From Pseudoduganella flava (lineage in GTDB: Bacteria; Pseudomonadota; Gammaproteobacteria; Burkholderiales; Burkholderiaceae_D), in the NCBI RefSeq assembly GCF_007830495.1, contig NZ_VLKW01000016.1:1-64000 (forward strand): a stretch of 64,000 nt of DNA, written 5' to 3'. Positions 1-7,817 of the stretch are shown here, piece by piece. The notes beneath the pieces are model-generated. The model worked only from the letters and a program-made list of their open reading frames with translations, ran no database searches and had not been told where the DNA came from. Position 1 is the first letter of the stretch. Each line of letters opens with the position of its first letter. The position numbers and the translations under genes were made by a program.

Positions 1-28
1 AGCCAGGATCAAACTCTTCAGTTTAATC
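1..28 (-). rRNA. 16S rRNA, 5' end only
   Basis: The reverse complement of the first bases reads AACTGAAGAGTTTGATCC followed by TGGCT, the universal 5' start of 16S rRNA (the classic 27F primer site). The rest of the gene lies before the window. The mature 5' end is placed near base 24-28 by comparison with the E. coli 16S start; the exact base is uncertain. The gene points away from dnaA, as rrn operons normally do relative to the origin. Confidence 0.93.
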
Positions 29-262
29 TCTGTTTTCTAGCATTGCTGCTAGGGTCACTCACTCAAAATACTGACGAATCATCCGAAGATGATTACGTAT
101 TTTGTGCGAGCGTTTGATGCTATATATTTTGAGCTATCTGAACCGAAGTTCAGGGCACATCATCAAACGCCCACACTTATCGACTGTTGATTGTTAAAGA
201 ATTCTGCCCTTACAGGCCTTGCTACGTTAGCGACAAATCGTTGTGTTTGTCAGCAGCAGAGA
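29..262 (-). other. rRNA operon leader with processing hairpins
   Basis: This is the transcribed spacer between the rrn promoter and the 16S 5' end. It has several hairpins: a 7-bp stem with a CGAA loop at 77-94, a 10-bp inverted repeat pairing 110-119 with 161-170, and inside that a 5-bp stem with a CGAA loop at 140-153. Such structures usually assist leader folding and RNase III processing. It is AT-richer than its surroundings. The function is inferred from position; the pairing is seen directly. Confidence 0.7.
190..201 (-). promoter_or_regulatory. boxA antitermination site of the rRNA operon
   Basis: The minus strand reads TTCTTTAACAAT, very close to the bacterial rrn boxA consensus (TGCTCTTTAACA). 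It lies between promoter and 16S, where Nus factors load on RNA polymerase to block Rho termination of rRNA transcription. Confidence 0.8.
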
Positions 263-268
263 GATGAG

Positions 269-297
269 ATTATGCGGTGTTTCGTGCAGCTCGTCAA
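269..297 (-). promoter_or_regulatory. rRNA operon promoter
   Basis: The minus strand has TTGACG (292-297), a 17-bp spacer and CATAAT (269-274), a near-consensus sigma-70 promoter. It is followed by boxA and the 16S gene. Transcription should start near 262. Confidence 0.82.
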
Positions 298-432
298 CCC
301 CTCTTTGTTTCCAGCGCTTCGCGCTTTCGACAGCTCGCTGCGTCGTTGTTCGCTGCGAGGGACAGAACTATAGCGAACCGCCACCCGTTGCGCAAGGGGT
401 AAAATGCGTTTTTTCGCGTTTCCCTTCCGCCG

Positions 433-1908
433 ATGACGATCCTCCTCTCCACCCTGAACGCCCGCTACACCCACGCCTCGCTGGGCCTGCGCTACCTGCG
501 CGCGAACATGGGCGAGTTGCAGGACGTTACCCGCATCGCGGAATTCGTCATCGGCGCGAAGACGACCGAACTGGTCGAACGCATCCTCGCACATGAGCCG
601 AAGATCGTCGGCTTCGGCGTCTATATATGGAACGTCGAGGAGACAACAAAGCTTGTCGCCACGCTGAAGCAGGTGGCGCCGCATGTCGTCATCGTCCTGG
701 GCGGCCCCGAGGTCTCGCACGAAACGAACGAGCAGAGGATCGTCCAGCTGGCGGACTACGTCGTCACCGGCTGGGGCGACGTCACCTTCCCCCAACTGTG
801 CCGCGCGATCCTGCACGGCCCGAAACCGCTGATGAAGGTGCACGCCGGCGTGCAGCCACCGATGGCCGACATCGCGCTGCCCTACTCCCTGTATACGGAC
901 GAGGACATCGCCCACCGCACCTTGTACGTCGAAGCGTCGCGCGGCTGCCCGTTCAAGTGCGAGTTCTGCCTGTCCGCCCTGGACAAGACGGCCTGGCCGT
1001 TCAATATCGATACCTTCCTCGGGGAGATGGAAGCGTTGTACCAGCGCGGCGCGCGCCTCTTCAAGTTCGTCGACCGCACGTTCAACCTGAACATCAAGAC
1101 GAGCCTGAAGATCATGCAGTTCTTCCTCGATAAGCTGGCGGCGCACCCGGACGATCCCGTGTACGCCCACTTCGAGCTGGTGCCGGATCACCTGCCGGAC
1201 GCGCTGAAGGAAGGCATCGCCAAGTTCCCGCCGGGGGCGCTGCAGTTCGAAATCGGCATCCAGAGCTTCAACCCGGAAGTCCAGGGGCACATCTCGCGCA
1301 AGCAGGACAACGACAAGGCGGCCGCCAACATCCGCTGGCTGTGCGAGCACTCGCACGTGCACATGCACGTGGACCTGATCGCCGGCCTGCCCGGCGAGAC
1401 GGTGGAGAGCTTTGCGCAGGGCTTCGACAAGCTGTGGGCCCTGGGCCCGCACGAGATCCAGTTCGGCATCCTGAAGCGCCTGCGCGGCACGCCGATTATC
1501 CGCCACACGGACAGCTTCGGCCTCGTGTTCGATCCGTATCCGCCTTACACGATCCTGGCGAACCGCGACATCGACTTCGCCACGATGCAGCGCCTGGTGC
1601 GCTTCGCGCGCTACTGGGACCTGGTCGCCAACTCCGGCCGCTTCACCTGCACCACGCCGGTGCTGCTGGGTGCACAACCGTTCGCAAACTTCATGGCCTT
1701 CTCGGACTGGCTGTACGCGAACACTGATGCCACCCACCGCATCGCGCTGGACCGCCTTGCGGCCCTCGTTGGCAAATACCTGCAGCAGCAAGGCGTCCAG
1801 GACGCGGCGGACCTGCTGGCGCGCGACGGCCATGGCGGGAAGCAGAAGGCGGCGCAATCGCCCCAAGTCGCGGCGCCGCAGCGCCAAGCGCGCCACCTGG
1901 CCGCGTAA
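433..1908 (+). CDS. B12-binding domain radical SAM protein (DUF4080 type)
   Basis: This 491-residue protein has an N-terminal cobalamin-binding-like Rossmann domain (about residues 1-140, with VVIVLGGPEVSHE and VTGWGD) followed by a radical SAM core. The cluster motif is CPFKCEFC at about residue 173, giving Cys-x3-Cys-x2-Cys for the [4Fe-4S]-SAM centre. A C-terminal DUF4080-like region follows, ending in a Gln/Ala-rich basic tail. Proteins of this type are annotated as B12-binding radical SAM enzymes of unknown substrate. The ATG at 433 starts the conserved TILLSTLNARYTHASLGLRYL block. The gene stands alone, divergent from the rRNA operon, with a possible TAAAAT -10 box at 400-405. Confidence 0.85.
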   Translation: MTILLSTLNARYTHASLGLRYLRANMGELQDVTRIAEFVIGAKTTELVERILAHEPKIVGFGVYIWNVEETTKLVATLKQVAPHVVIVLGGPEVSHETNEQRIVQLADYVVTGWGDVTFPQLCRAILHGPKPLMKVHAGVQPPMADIALPYSLYTDEDIAHRTLYVEASRGCPFKCEFCLSALDKTAWPFNIDTFLGEMEALYQRGARLFKFVDRTFNLNIKTSLKIMQFFLDKLAAHPDDPVYAHFELVPDHLPDALKEGIAKFPPGALQFEIGIQSFNPEVQGHISRKQDNDKAAANIRWLCEHSHVHMHVDLIAGLPGETVESFAQGFDKLWALGPHEIQFGILKRLRGTPIIRHTDSFGLVFDPYPPYTILANRDIDFATMQRLVRFARYWDLVANSGRFTCTTPVLLGAQPFANFMAFSDWLYANTDATHRIALDRLAALVGKYLQQQGVQDAADLLARDGHGGKQKAAQSPQVAAPQRQARHLAA

Positions 1909-1976
1909 GTGCGCTGTCACACACCGTTGAGGCAGCCCCCGTAGCGAACGAAACGAATCTCACTTACACTGGCGAC

Positions 1977-3104
1977 ATGCCCATTGCACACGAGCCAACC
2001 TTAACATTTGAACCCGGCGGCGCGTCGGGATCGACGGTCATCACCGCCGATGGCACATGGCAGGTACACGCGCTGGCTCAACGCAAGACCATTAAGGCCA
2101 TCTCCGCGAAATTCAACCAGATCGCCGCCGATGCCCAATGGGACCTGACCGCGGTCGACAGCATGGACCACATCGGCGCCCAGATGTTCTGGGAAGCGTG
2201 GGGCTACAAGCGGCCCGCCACGTTGAAGCTGGCGCCTGGCCAGGAGGAGTTCTTCAAGCGGCTGGAGACCACCGGCCGGCTCGAGCTGCCGCGGCAACGC
2301 GCCCAGCGCATGGGCTGGATCACGACGCTCGGTGGCGGCATGCTGCATTTCGCCGAGCACCTGCATGGATTCGTGCGGCTGATCGGGCAAGTAGTGCAGG
2401 ACCTGTGGCGCTTCATCGCCGCGCCGCAGCGCGGGCCGTGGAAGGAGATCTCCGCGAACATCTTCCATGCCGGCTTCCAGGCGCTGGGCATCACGGCGCT
2501 GGTGGGCTTCCTGATCGGCGTCGTGCTGTCCTACCTGTCGGCGCAGCAGCTGCGCAACTTCGGCGGCGACATCTACCTCGTCAACCTGCTGGGCATGAGC
2601 GTGATCCGCGAACTGGGCCCGCTGCTGGCCGCGATCCTCGTGGCCGGCCGCTCAGGCTCGTCGATCACCGCGCAGCTGGGTGTGATGCGCGTGACGGAGG
2701 AACTCGATGCGATGCTCGTGATGGGGATCTCGCACGGCTTCCGGCTGGTGATGCCGAAGGTCGTCGCGCTGGCCATCTCGATGCCGCTGCTGGTCATCTG
2801 GACCGACACGATGGCGCTGATCGGCGGCATGGTGTCGGCCAAGCTGGAGCTGAACCTGTCGGCCCGCTATTTCATCCAGAAGCTGCCGGATGCGGTGCCG
2901 CTGGCGAACTACATGATCGGCCTGGGCAAGGGTACCGTGTTCGGCATGCTGATCGCGCTCGTCTCGTGCCACTTCGGCCTGCGCATCCAGCCCAATACCG
3001 AGAGCCTGGGCCGCGGCACCACGACGTCGGTCGTCACCGCGATCACCGTCGTGATCCTGGCGGACGCCGTGTTCGCGATCGTTTTCAACGGGGTGGGGTT
3101 CTGA
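1977..3104 (+). CDS. MlaE-family ABC permease with N-terminal STAS-like domain
   Basis: This 375-residue protein has a STAS-like N-terminal domain (about 15-110) fused to an MlaE/TtgG2-type permease core (about 125-375) with five or so membrane spans. The core includes the conserved stretch VIRELGPLLAAILVAGRSGSS and the EELDAMLVMG loop. In MCE systems the permease carries phospholipids between inner and outer membranes. E. coli MlaE lacks the N-terminal extension; its separate STAS partner is MlaB, so here the regulatory domain appears fused. The stop overlaps the next start by one base (TGATG), so the genes are probably translationally coupled. The exact cargo is unknown. Confidence 0.9.
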   Translation: MPIAHEPTLTFEPGGASGSTVITADGTWQVHALAQRKTIKAISAKFNQIAADAQWDLTAVDSMDHIGAQMFWEAWGYKRPATLKLAPGQEEFFKRLETTGRLELPRQRAQRMGWITTLGGGMLHFAEHLHGFVRLIGQVVQDLWRFIAAPQRGPWKEISANIFHAGFQALGITALVGFLIGVVLSYLSAQQLRNFGGDIYLVNLLGMSVIRELGPLLAAILVAGRSGSSITAQLGVMRVTEELDAMLVMGISHGFRLVMPKVVALAISMPLLVIWTDTMALIGGMVSAKLELNLSARYFIQKLPDAVPLANYMIGLGKGTVFGMLIALVSCHFGLRIQPNTESLGRGTTTSVVTAITVVILADAVFAIVFNGVGF

Positions 3105-3934
3105 TGCAGGCGGCCGACGACAAGGACCGCAGCTGCCCGGAGACCCCGGGCAAACTGACGCTGGACGGCAGCGTGCCCGTCGTCGAGATCACGAACCTGC
3201 AGACGAAGTTCGGCAAGACGGTCATTCACAATGACCTGAACCTGACGATCGAGCAGGGCGAGATCCTGTCGATCGTCGGCGGGTCGGGCACCGGCAAGAC
3301 GGTGCTGCTGCGCCAGATGCTGGGCCTGGAGCGGCCGACCAAGGGCTGCGTGCGGGTGTTCGGCGAGGACATCACGCAAGCGAAGCCCGCCCAGCTGCAG
3401 CTGTTGCGCAATCACTGGGGCATGCTGTTCCAGCAGGGCGCGCTGTATTCGGCGCTGACGGTGTTCGAGAACGTCGCGCAGCCGATGCGCGAGCTGCGCG
3501 TGCTGCCCGATAACCTGGTGCGCGACGCCGTGCTGCTGAAGATGAACATGGTCGGGCTGGGGCCCGAGCATGCGAACAAGATGCCGTCCGACCTGTCCGG
3601 CGGGATGATCAAGCGGGTGGCGCTGGCGCGCGCGCTCGCGCTGGAGCCGAAGCTGCTGTTCCTGGACGAGCCGACCGCCGGCCTGGATCCGGACCGTTCG
3701 GAAAGCTTCGTCTCGCTGATCAAGTCCCTGCACAGGGAACTGGGGCTGACGGTGGTGATGGTGACGCACGACCTGGACACGCTGTTCGCGCTGTCGACCC
3801 GCATCGCCGTGCTGGCGGAAAAGCACGTGATCGCGGTCGGGCCGACCAAGGACGTGATCCAGGTCGATCACCCGTTTATCAAGGAATTCTTCCTGGGCGA
3901 CCGCGGCAAACGCGCGCTGGAAGCGCTGCAGTAG
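3104..3934 (+). CDS. MlaF-like ABC transporter ATPase
   Basis: This 276-residue ABC ATPase has Walker A GGSGTGKT (near residue 60), Q-loop region MLFQQGALYSALTVFENVA, signature LSGGM, Walker B LLFLDEPTAGLDP and the switch histidine in VTHDLD. The ALYSALTVFENV stretch is typical of MlaF/Ttg2A proteins. The start is the ATG at 3104, overlapping the permease stop; the reading frame stays open far upstream but that part has no homology signal. It should energise the neighbouring permease and MCE protein in phospholipid transport. Confidence 0.92.
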   Translation: MQAADDKDRSCPETPGKLTLDGSVPVVEITNLQTKFGKTVIHNDLNLTIEQGEILSIVGGSGTGKTVLLRQMLGLERPTKGCVRVFGEDITQAKPAQLQLLRNHWGMLFQQGALYSALTVFENVAQPMRELRVLPDNLVRDAVLLKMNMVGLGPEHANKMPSDLSGGMIKRVALARALALEPKLLFLDEPTAGLDPDRSESFVSLIKSLHRELGLTVVMVTHDLDTLFALSTRIAVLAEKHVIAVGPTKDVIQVDHPFIKEFFLGDRGKRALEALQ

Positions 3935-3956
3935 CAGCCAAGCATAAGGAGCACAC

Positions 3957-4895
3957 ATGGAAAACCGATCACACGCCTTCATGACCGGCATCTTCACGCT
4001 GTCGCTGCTCGTGGCCGCGATCCTGTTCGGCATCTGGTTCAACCGCGACCGGGTGGAATACGACCCGTACCTGCTGGCCACCACGCTGGCCGTGCCTGGC
4101 CTCAACCCCCAGGCGGCCGTGCGCTACCGGGGCCTGGAAGTGGGCAAGGTCGACGAGATCGACTTCGATCCGAAGATGACGGGCCAGATCCTCGTCCACC
4201 TGTCGATCGATCCCGAGACGCCGATCACGAAGACCACGTATGCGACGCTGGGCTACCAGGGCGTGACGGGCATCGCCTACATCCAGCTCGACGACGACTC
4301 GGTCGGCTCGCCGCGCCTGGCCACCAATGCCGACAATCCGGCCCGCATCCCGCTGCATCCGGGCTTGCTCGACCAGCTAGAGAAGCGCGGCACGGCGATC
4401 CTGTCGCAGGCCGAGAAGGTGACGGAAAAGCTGAACGACCTGCTGTCCGACGAGAATCGCAAGACGATCCTGGCCGCGTTCTCGGACGTCAGCGACACCG
4501 TCAACCGCTACAAGGAACTGCCCGAGCGCCTCGGCCCGACGATCGACCGGCTGCCCGCACTGGCCACGAAGGCCGAAGGCGCGATCGACTCCGTCAACGC
4601 GCTCGCGCAGGACGTCACGCGCCTGTCGCAAAGCCTGCAAGGGCCGGACGGCACGCTGACGCGCCTCGGCAACTCCGTCGACCGCGCCGTCAATGGCGTG
4701 GAGGCCGTGACGACGGGCGCGCAGCTAGAGACGCTGCCCAGCATCACGGCGCTGACGGATGAAACGCGCTCGTCGATGCGCTCCGTGCGCCGCACGATGA
4801 ACACCCTGAACGACCGCCCGCAGAGCATCCTGTTCGGCGCGCCGGAACCCGTCCCCGGCCCGGGCGAGCCGGGCTTCACGGCGCCCGCCAAGTGA
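3957..4895 (+). CDS. MlaD-family MCE protein
   Basis: This 312-residue protein has an N-terminal membrane anchor (about 10-27), an MCE domain (about 38-118, with VPGLNPQAAVRYRGLEVGKVDEI and GYQGVTGIAYIQLD), a helical region (about 140-285) and a Pro-rich tail. MCE proteins form hexameric rings in the periplasm that bind lipid and pair with MlaE/MlaF-type permeases. It is longer than E. coli MlaD (about 183 residues) because of the helical C-terminus. A good ribosome site, AAGGAG, lies just before the ATG. It belongs to the same operon as the two preceding genes. Confidence 0.9.
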   Translation: MENRSHAFMTGIFTLSLLVAAILFGIWFNRDRVEYDPYLLATTLAVPGLNPQAAVRYRGLEVGKVDEIDFDPKMTGQILVHLSIDPETPITKTTYATLGYQGVTGIAYIQLDDDSVGSPRLATNADNPARIPLHPGLLDQLEKRGTAILSQAEKVTEKLNDLLSDENRKTILAAFSDVSDTVNRYKELPERLGPTIDRLPALATKAEGAIDSVNALAQDVTRLSQSLQGPDGTLTRLGNSVDRAVNGVEAVTTGAQLETLPSITALTDETRSSMRSVRRTMNTLNDRPQSILFGAPEPVPGPGEPGFTAPAK

Positions 4896-4897
4896 GA

Positions 4898-5512
4898 ATG
4901 ACCGACACCATGACCAAGTTCCGCTTCCTGACCATCGCCACCGCCGCCCTGCTGGCCGGCTGCGCTTCCAGCAAGGGCCCGGCGCCCACCAGCTTCGATT
5001 TCGGCCCCGTCGCCGCGCCGGTCGCCGCGACGCCCGCGGCGGCAAGCTTCCCCGCGCTCGTCGTCGCCGACGTCACCGGCCCGGCCATGCTCGATACGGA
5101 CCGCATGTATTACCGGCTGGTCTACGCCAACGCGCAGCAATCGCTGCCCTATGCGTACAACCGCTGGGCCGCCACGCCGCTGCAGCTGCTGTCGCAGCGT
5201 GTAAAGGCGCGCATCGCGCAGGGCGGCGTGAAGGTGCTGTCCACCACCGACGCCACCGGCGGCGTGCCGCTGCTGCGGCTGGAGATGGACGAGTTCTCGC
5301 AGAACTTCGCCAGCGCCAAGGAGAGCAGTGCGAACATCTCGCTGCGCGCCTCGCTGTTCCGCGACCACAAGCTCGTCGACCAGCGCACGTTCACCCATTC
5401 GGCACCGGCACCCAGCGCCGACGCGGCCGGCGGCGCCAGCGCGCTGGCCGCGGCGTCAGACGCGATCACGGCCGGCCTGCTTGCCTGGCTGGCGACGCTG
5501 CCGCCCCGTTGA
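4898..5512 (+). CDS. ABC-type transport auxiliary lipoprotein (PqiC-like)
   Basis: About 204 residues with a lipoprotein signal peptide ending LLAGC, so the Cys should be acylated. The body (LVVADVTGPAMLDTDRMYYRLVY, PYAYNRWAATPLQLLSQRVKARI) is the ABC_trans_aux/PqiC fold seen next to MCE operons, where it is thought to sit in the outer membrane and complete the lipid path. Starts are possible at GTG 4892, ATG 4898 or ATG 4910; 4898 is chosen as the first ATG and all keep the signal peptide. It nearly abuts the MCE stop, indicating the fourth gene of the operon. Confidence 0.85.
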   Translation: MTDTMTKFRFLTIATAALLAGCASSKGPAPTSFDFGPVAAPVAATPAAASFPALVVADVTGPAMLDTDRMYYRLVYANAQQSLPYAYNRWAATPLQLLSQRVKARIAQGGVKVLSTTDATGGVPLLRLEMDEFSQNFASAKESSANISLRASLFRDHKLVDQRTFTHSAPAPSADAAGGASALAAASDAITAGLLAWLATLPPR

Positions 5513-5514
5513 GC

Positions 5515-6693
5515 ATGAGCGAGGACGAACGCGCGGGTTCCGCGGCCGCCGGCACTCCGGCGCCGATGCCCGCGGCGCACGCCCGGCCACGGCGCGGCTC
5601 CCCGGTCGCGCGCGCAGCGCTGCTGGCCTACCTGCTGCTGATCGTCTACGCCAGCTGGTACCCGTTCTCCGGCTGGCACAACCAGGGCTTGTCGCCGCTG
5701 ATCTTCCTCGAACACACGGCGATGCCACGCTACTGGACGATGTTCGACGCCGTCATCAACGTGATCGGCTACGTCCCGTTCGGCATGCTGATCGCGTATG
5801 CGCTGCACCCGCGCATACGCGGCATCTGGGGCTTCCTCGTCGCCGCCGTACTGGGCGCGCTCGTGTCCGGCCTGATGGAAGCGGTGCAGACCTACCTGCC
5901 CAGCCGGGTGTCGTCGAACCTCGACTTCTATACGAACGCCGCCGGCTGCGCGCTCGGTGGCCTGATCGGCGTGCTCACGGCGCGCAAGCTGCTGGACACG
6001 AGCCACCTGTACCGGCTGCGCCAGCACTGGTTCGCGCCGCATGCCAGCCAGGGCCTGGTGCTGATGGCACTGTGGCCGCTGGCCCAGATCTATCCGACGT
6101 CGTTCCTGTTCGGCCAGGGCCAGGTACTGCCGATCCTGTCCGAATGGCTGGGCGAGCTGCTGGAGATGGACATCGACCTGCTGTCCTATGTGCGCCCGGA
6201 CCCGGAGCTAACGGTGGAACAGTACTGGTTGTCCGAGACGATGATCACCGCGTGCGGCATGGTCGGCGCGGCGCTGACCTTGCTGTGCCTGACGCGCCGC
6301 ACGGCGCCGCGCGTGCTGCTGGCCGCCACCTTGCTGGTCGCGGCGGTGTGCACGAAGACGCTGGCGTCGGCACTGCTGTTCACGCCCGAGAACGCGTTCG
6401 CATGGATCACACCGGGCGCGCAGGGCGGCTTCCTGATCGGCGGGATCATGGTGGCGGGCCTCGCGTTCGCACCGCAGGTCGCGCAGCGCCGCCTCGCGAT
6501 CGCCACGATCCTGCTCAGCCTCGTGGTCGTCAACAGCACCCCCGTGAACCCCTACTTCAGCGCGACGATGCAAGCGTGGGTGCAAGGGAAATTCCTCAAC
6601 TTCAACGGCGCGGCGCAGTTCCTCGCGCTGCTCTGGCCGCTCTGCGCGCTGTGGTTCCTGTGGCTGCCCTCCCATCAACTCAATAAGCCGTGA
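5515..6693 (+). CDS. VanZ-family multi-spanning membrane protein
   Basis: About 392 residues. The first membrane segment (AALLAYLLLIVYASWYPFSGW) and the block FDAVINVIGYVPFG through EAVQTYLPSRVSSNLDFYTNAAG match the VanZ-like domain. The second half adds several further hydrophobic segments. VanZ proteins are linked to teicoplanin resistance in enterococci, but the role of the large proteobacterial versions is unknown. An in-frame TTG (5509) lies 6 bases before the chosen ATG, which directly follows the lipoprotein stop, so the gene is probably co-transcribed with the MCE operon. Confidence 0.82.
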   Translation: MSEDERAGSAAAGTPAPMPAAHARPRRGSPVARAALLAYLLLIVYASWYPFSGWHNQGLSPLIFLEHTAMPRYWTMFDAVINVIGYVPFGMLIAYALHPRIRGIWGFLVAAVLGALVSGLMEAVQTYLPSRVSSNLDFYTNAAGCALGGLIGVLTARKLLDTSHLYRLRQHWFAPHASQGLVLMALWPLAQIYPTSFLFGQGQVLPILSEWLGELLEMDIDLLSYVRPDPELTVEQYWLSETMITACGMVGAALTLLCLTRRTAPRVLLAATLLVAAVCTKTLASALLFTPENAFAWITPGAQGGFLIGGIMVAGLAFAPQVAQRRLAIATILLSLVVVNSTPVNPYFSATMQAWVQGKFLNFNGAAQFLALLWPLCALWFLWLPSHQLNKP

Positions 6694-6739
6694 TCGCGGG
6701 TATCATTACGGCTTGGCTTAACCGCGCATACGAGGCACC

Positions 6740-7060
6740 ATGAGCGACACTCCTTATTTCAAGCACCACGTGTTCTTCTGCATGAACACGCGCGACGACG
6801 GCCGCGAGAGCTGCGGCCCGCGCGGCGCCGAGCAGGCGCAGAAGCACGCGAAGAAGCGCTGCAAGCAGCTCGACATCAACGGCGAAGGCAAGGTGCGCAT
6901 CAACCAGGCGGGCTGCCTGGACCGCTGCGAACATGGCCCCGTCCTTGTCGTCTACCCCGAGGGCACCTGGTACACCTACGTGGACACCTCCGACATCGAC
7001 GAGATCATCGACAGCCACCTCGTCGGCGGCAAACCCGTTGAAAGGCTGAAGATCAAGTAA
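6740..7060 (+). CDS. thioredoxin-like [2Fe-2S] ferredoxin
   Basis: This 106-residue protein matches the small 2Fe-2S ferredoxin family with a thioredoxin fold. The cluster cysteines are visible in HVFFCMNTRDDGRESC near the N-terminus and in NQAGCLDRCEHGPVLVVYPEGTWY in the second half. This Cys-x12-Cys...Cys-x3-Cys pattern is like that of NuoE and Azotobacter FeSII/thin ferredoxins. It probably acts as an electron carrier of unknown partner. The stop overlaps the next gene's ATG by one base, suggesting coupling with the hydrolase. Confidence 0.88.
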   Translation: MSDTPYFKHHVFFCMNTRDDGRESCGPRGAEQAQKHAKKRCKQLDINGEGKVRINQAGCLDRCEHGPVLVVYPEGTWYTYVDTSDIDEIIDSHLVGGKPVERLKIK

Positions 7061-7725
7061 TGATGAACAAGAACACCAAGCACTTCACGATGCAGGGCGG
7101 TGCGGGCCTGATGGAAGGCCTGCTCGACCTGCCGCTGGATGGCAAGAAGCCGCGCGGCATCGCGCTGGTCGCCCATCCGCATCCGCTGTACGGCGGCACG
7201 ATGGAAAACAAGGTCGCGCAGACACTGGCGCGCGCCTTCGTCGCACTCGATTATGCAGTGGCGCGGATCAACTTCCGCGGCGTGGGCCAGTCCGAGGGCG
7301 AGCATGACCGCGGCCAAGGCGAAACGGACGACATGGAGCTGCTGTACCGGCACATGGTCGAGAAGTTTCCGGACCTGCCGGTGGCACTGGCCGGCTTCTC
7401 GTTCGGCACCTATGTGCAATCGCACCTGGCGCAGCGCCTCGCCGCGGCCGGTACGCCCGTCGAAGGCCTGGTGCTGGTCGGCGCGGCCGCCGGCAAGTGG
7501 CAGATGGCGGACATCCCGCCGCACACGATCCTGATCCACGGCGAGAACGACGACACGATCCCGATGCAGGCCGTGTTCGACTGGGCCCGCCCGCAGGACG
7601 TGCCGGTGGTCGTGATCCCGGGCGCGGACCACTTCTTCCACCGCAAACTGAATCACATCAAGAGCTGGGTCATCGCGTTGTGGCTCGGCCGCGCGCAGCA
7701 AAAGGACGACCCCGAGGAAGCCTGA
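7060..7725 (+). CDS. alpha/beta hydrolase
   Basis: This 221-residue protein of the dienelactone hydrolase/YheT-like superfamily begins with a beta-sheet entry, GIALVAHPHPLYGGTMENKV. The nucleophile elbow reads AGFSFGTYV (Ser near residue 114). The acid is in IHGENDDTIP and the catalytic His in PGADHFFHRKL. The substrate cannot be told from sequence. The gene overlaps the ferredoxin stop (TAATG), a pairing that recurs in Betaproteobacteria as far as I recall. Cytoplasmic, no signal peptide. Confidence 0.85.
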   Translation: MMNKNTKHFTMQGGAGLMEGLLDLPLDGKKPRGIALVAHPHPLYGGTMENKVAQTLARAFVALDYAVARINFRGVGQSEGEHDRGQGETDDMELLYRHMVEKFPDLPVALAGFSFGTYVQSHLAQRLAAAGTPVEGLVLVGAAAGKWQMADIPPHTILIHGENDDTIPMQAVFDWARPQDVPVVVIPGADHFFHRKLNHIKSWVIALWLGRAQQKDDPEEA

Positions 7726-7730
7726 GCGCC

Positions 7731-7736
7731 TATAAT
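7731..7736 (+). promoter_or_regulatory. likely -10 box for the D,D-carboxypeptidase gene
   Basis: A perfect TATAAT lies about 80 bases before the dacC-type start codon, right after the hydrolase stop. The -35 region at the proper distance is poor, so the promoter call is tentative. Confidence 0.45.
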
Positions 7737-7817
7737 GTCCGGGCCCGCTTTTACGCTACGGTAGAAGCGGTTCCGGTTTTCGCTCGGTTCGAGCGCCATT
7801 TACAGATTTCCAGATCC

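Noticed and set aside
250..1920. A 556-codon open frame on the minus strand opposite the radical SAM gene
   Set aside because: It is a mirror frame caused by high GC; it has no recognisable motif, while the plus-strand frame has clear radical SAM motifs. The same applies to many long frames opposite gyrB, dnaA, mnmE and the kinase genes.
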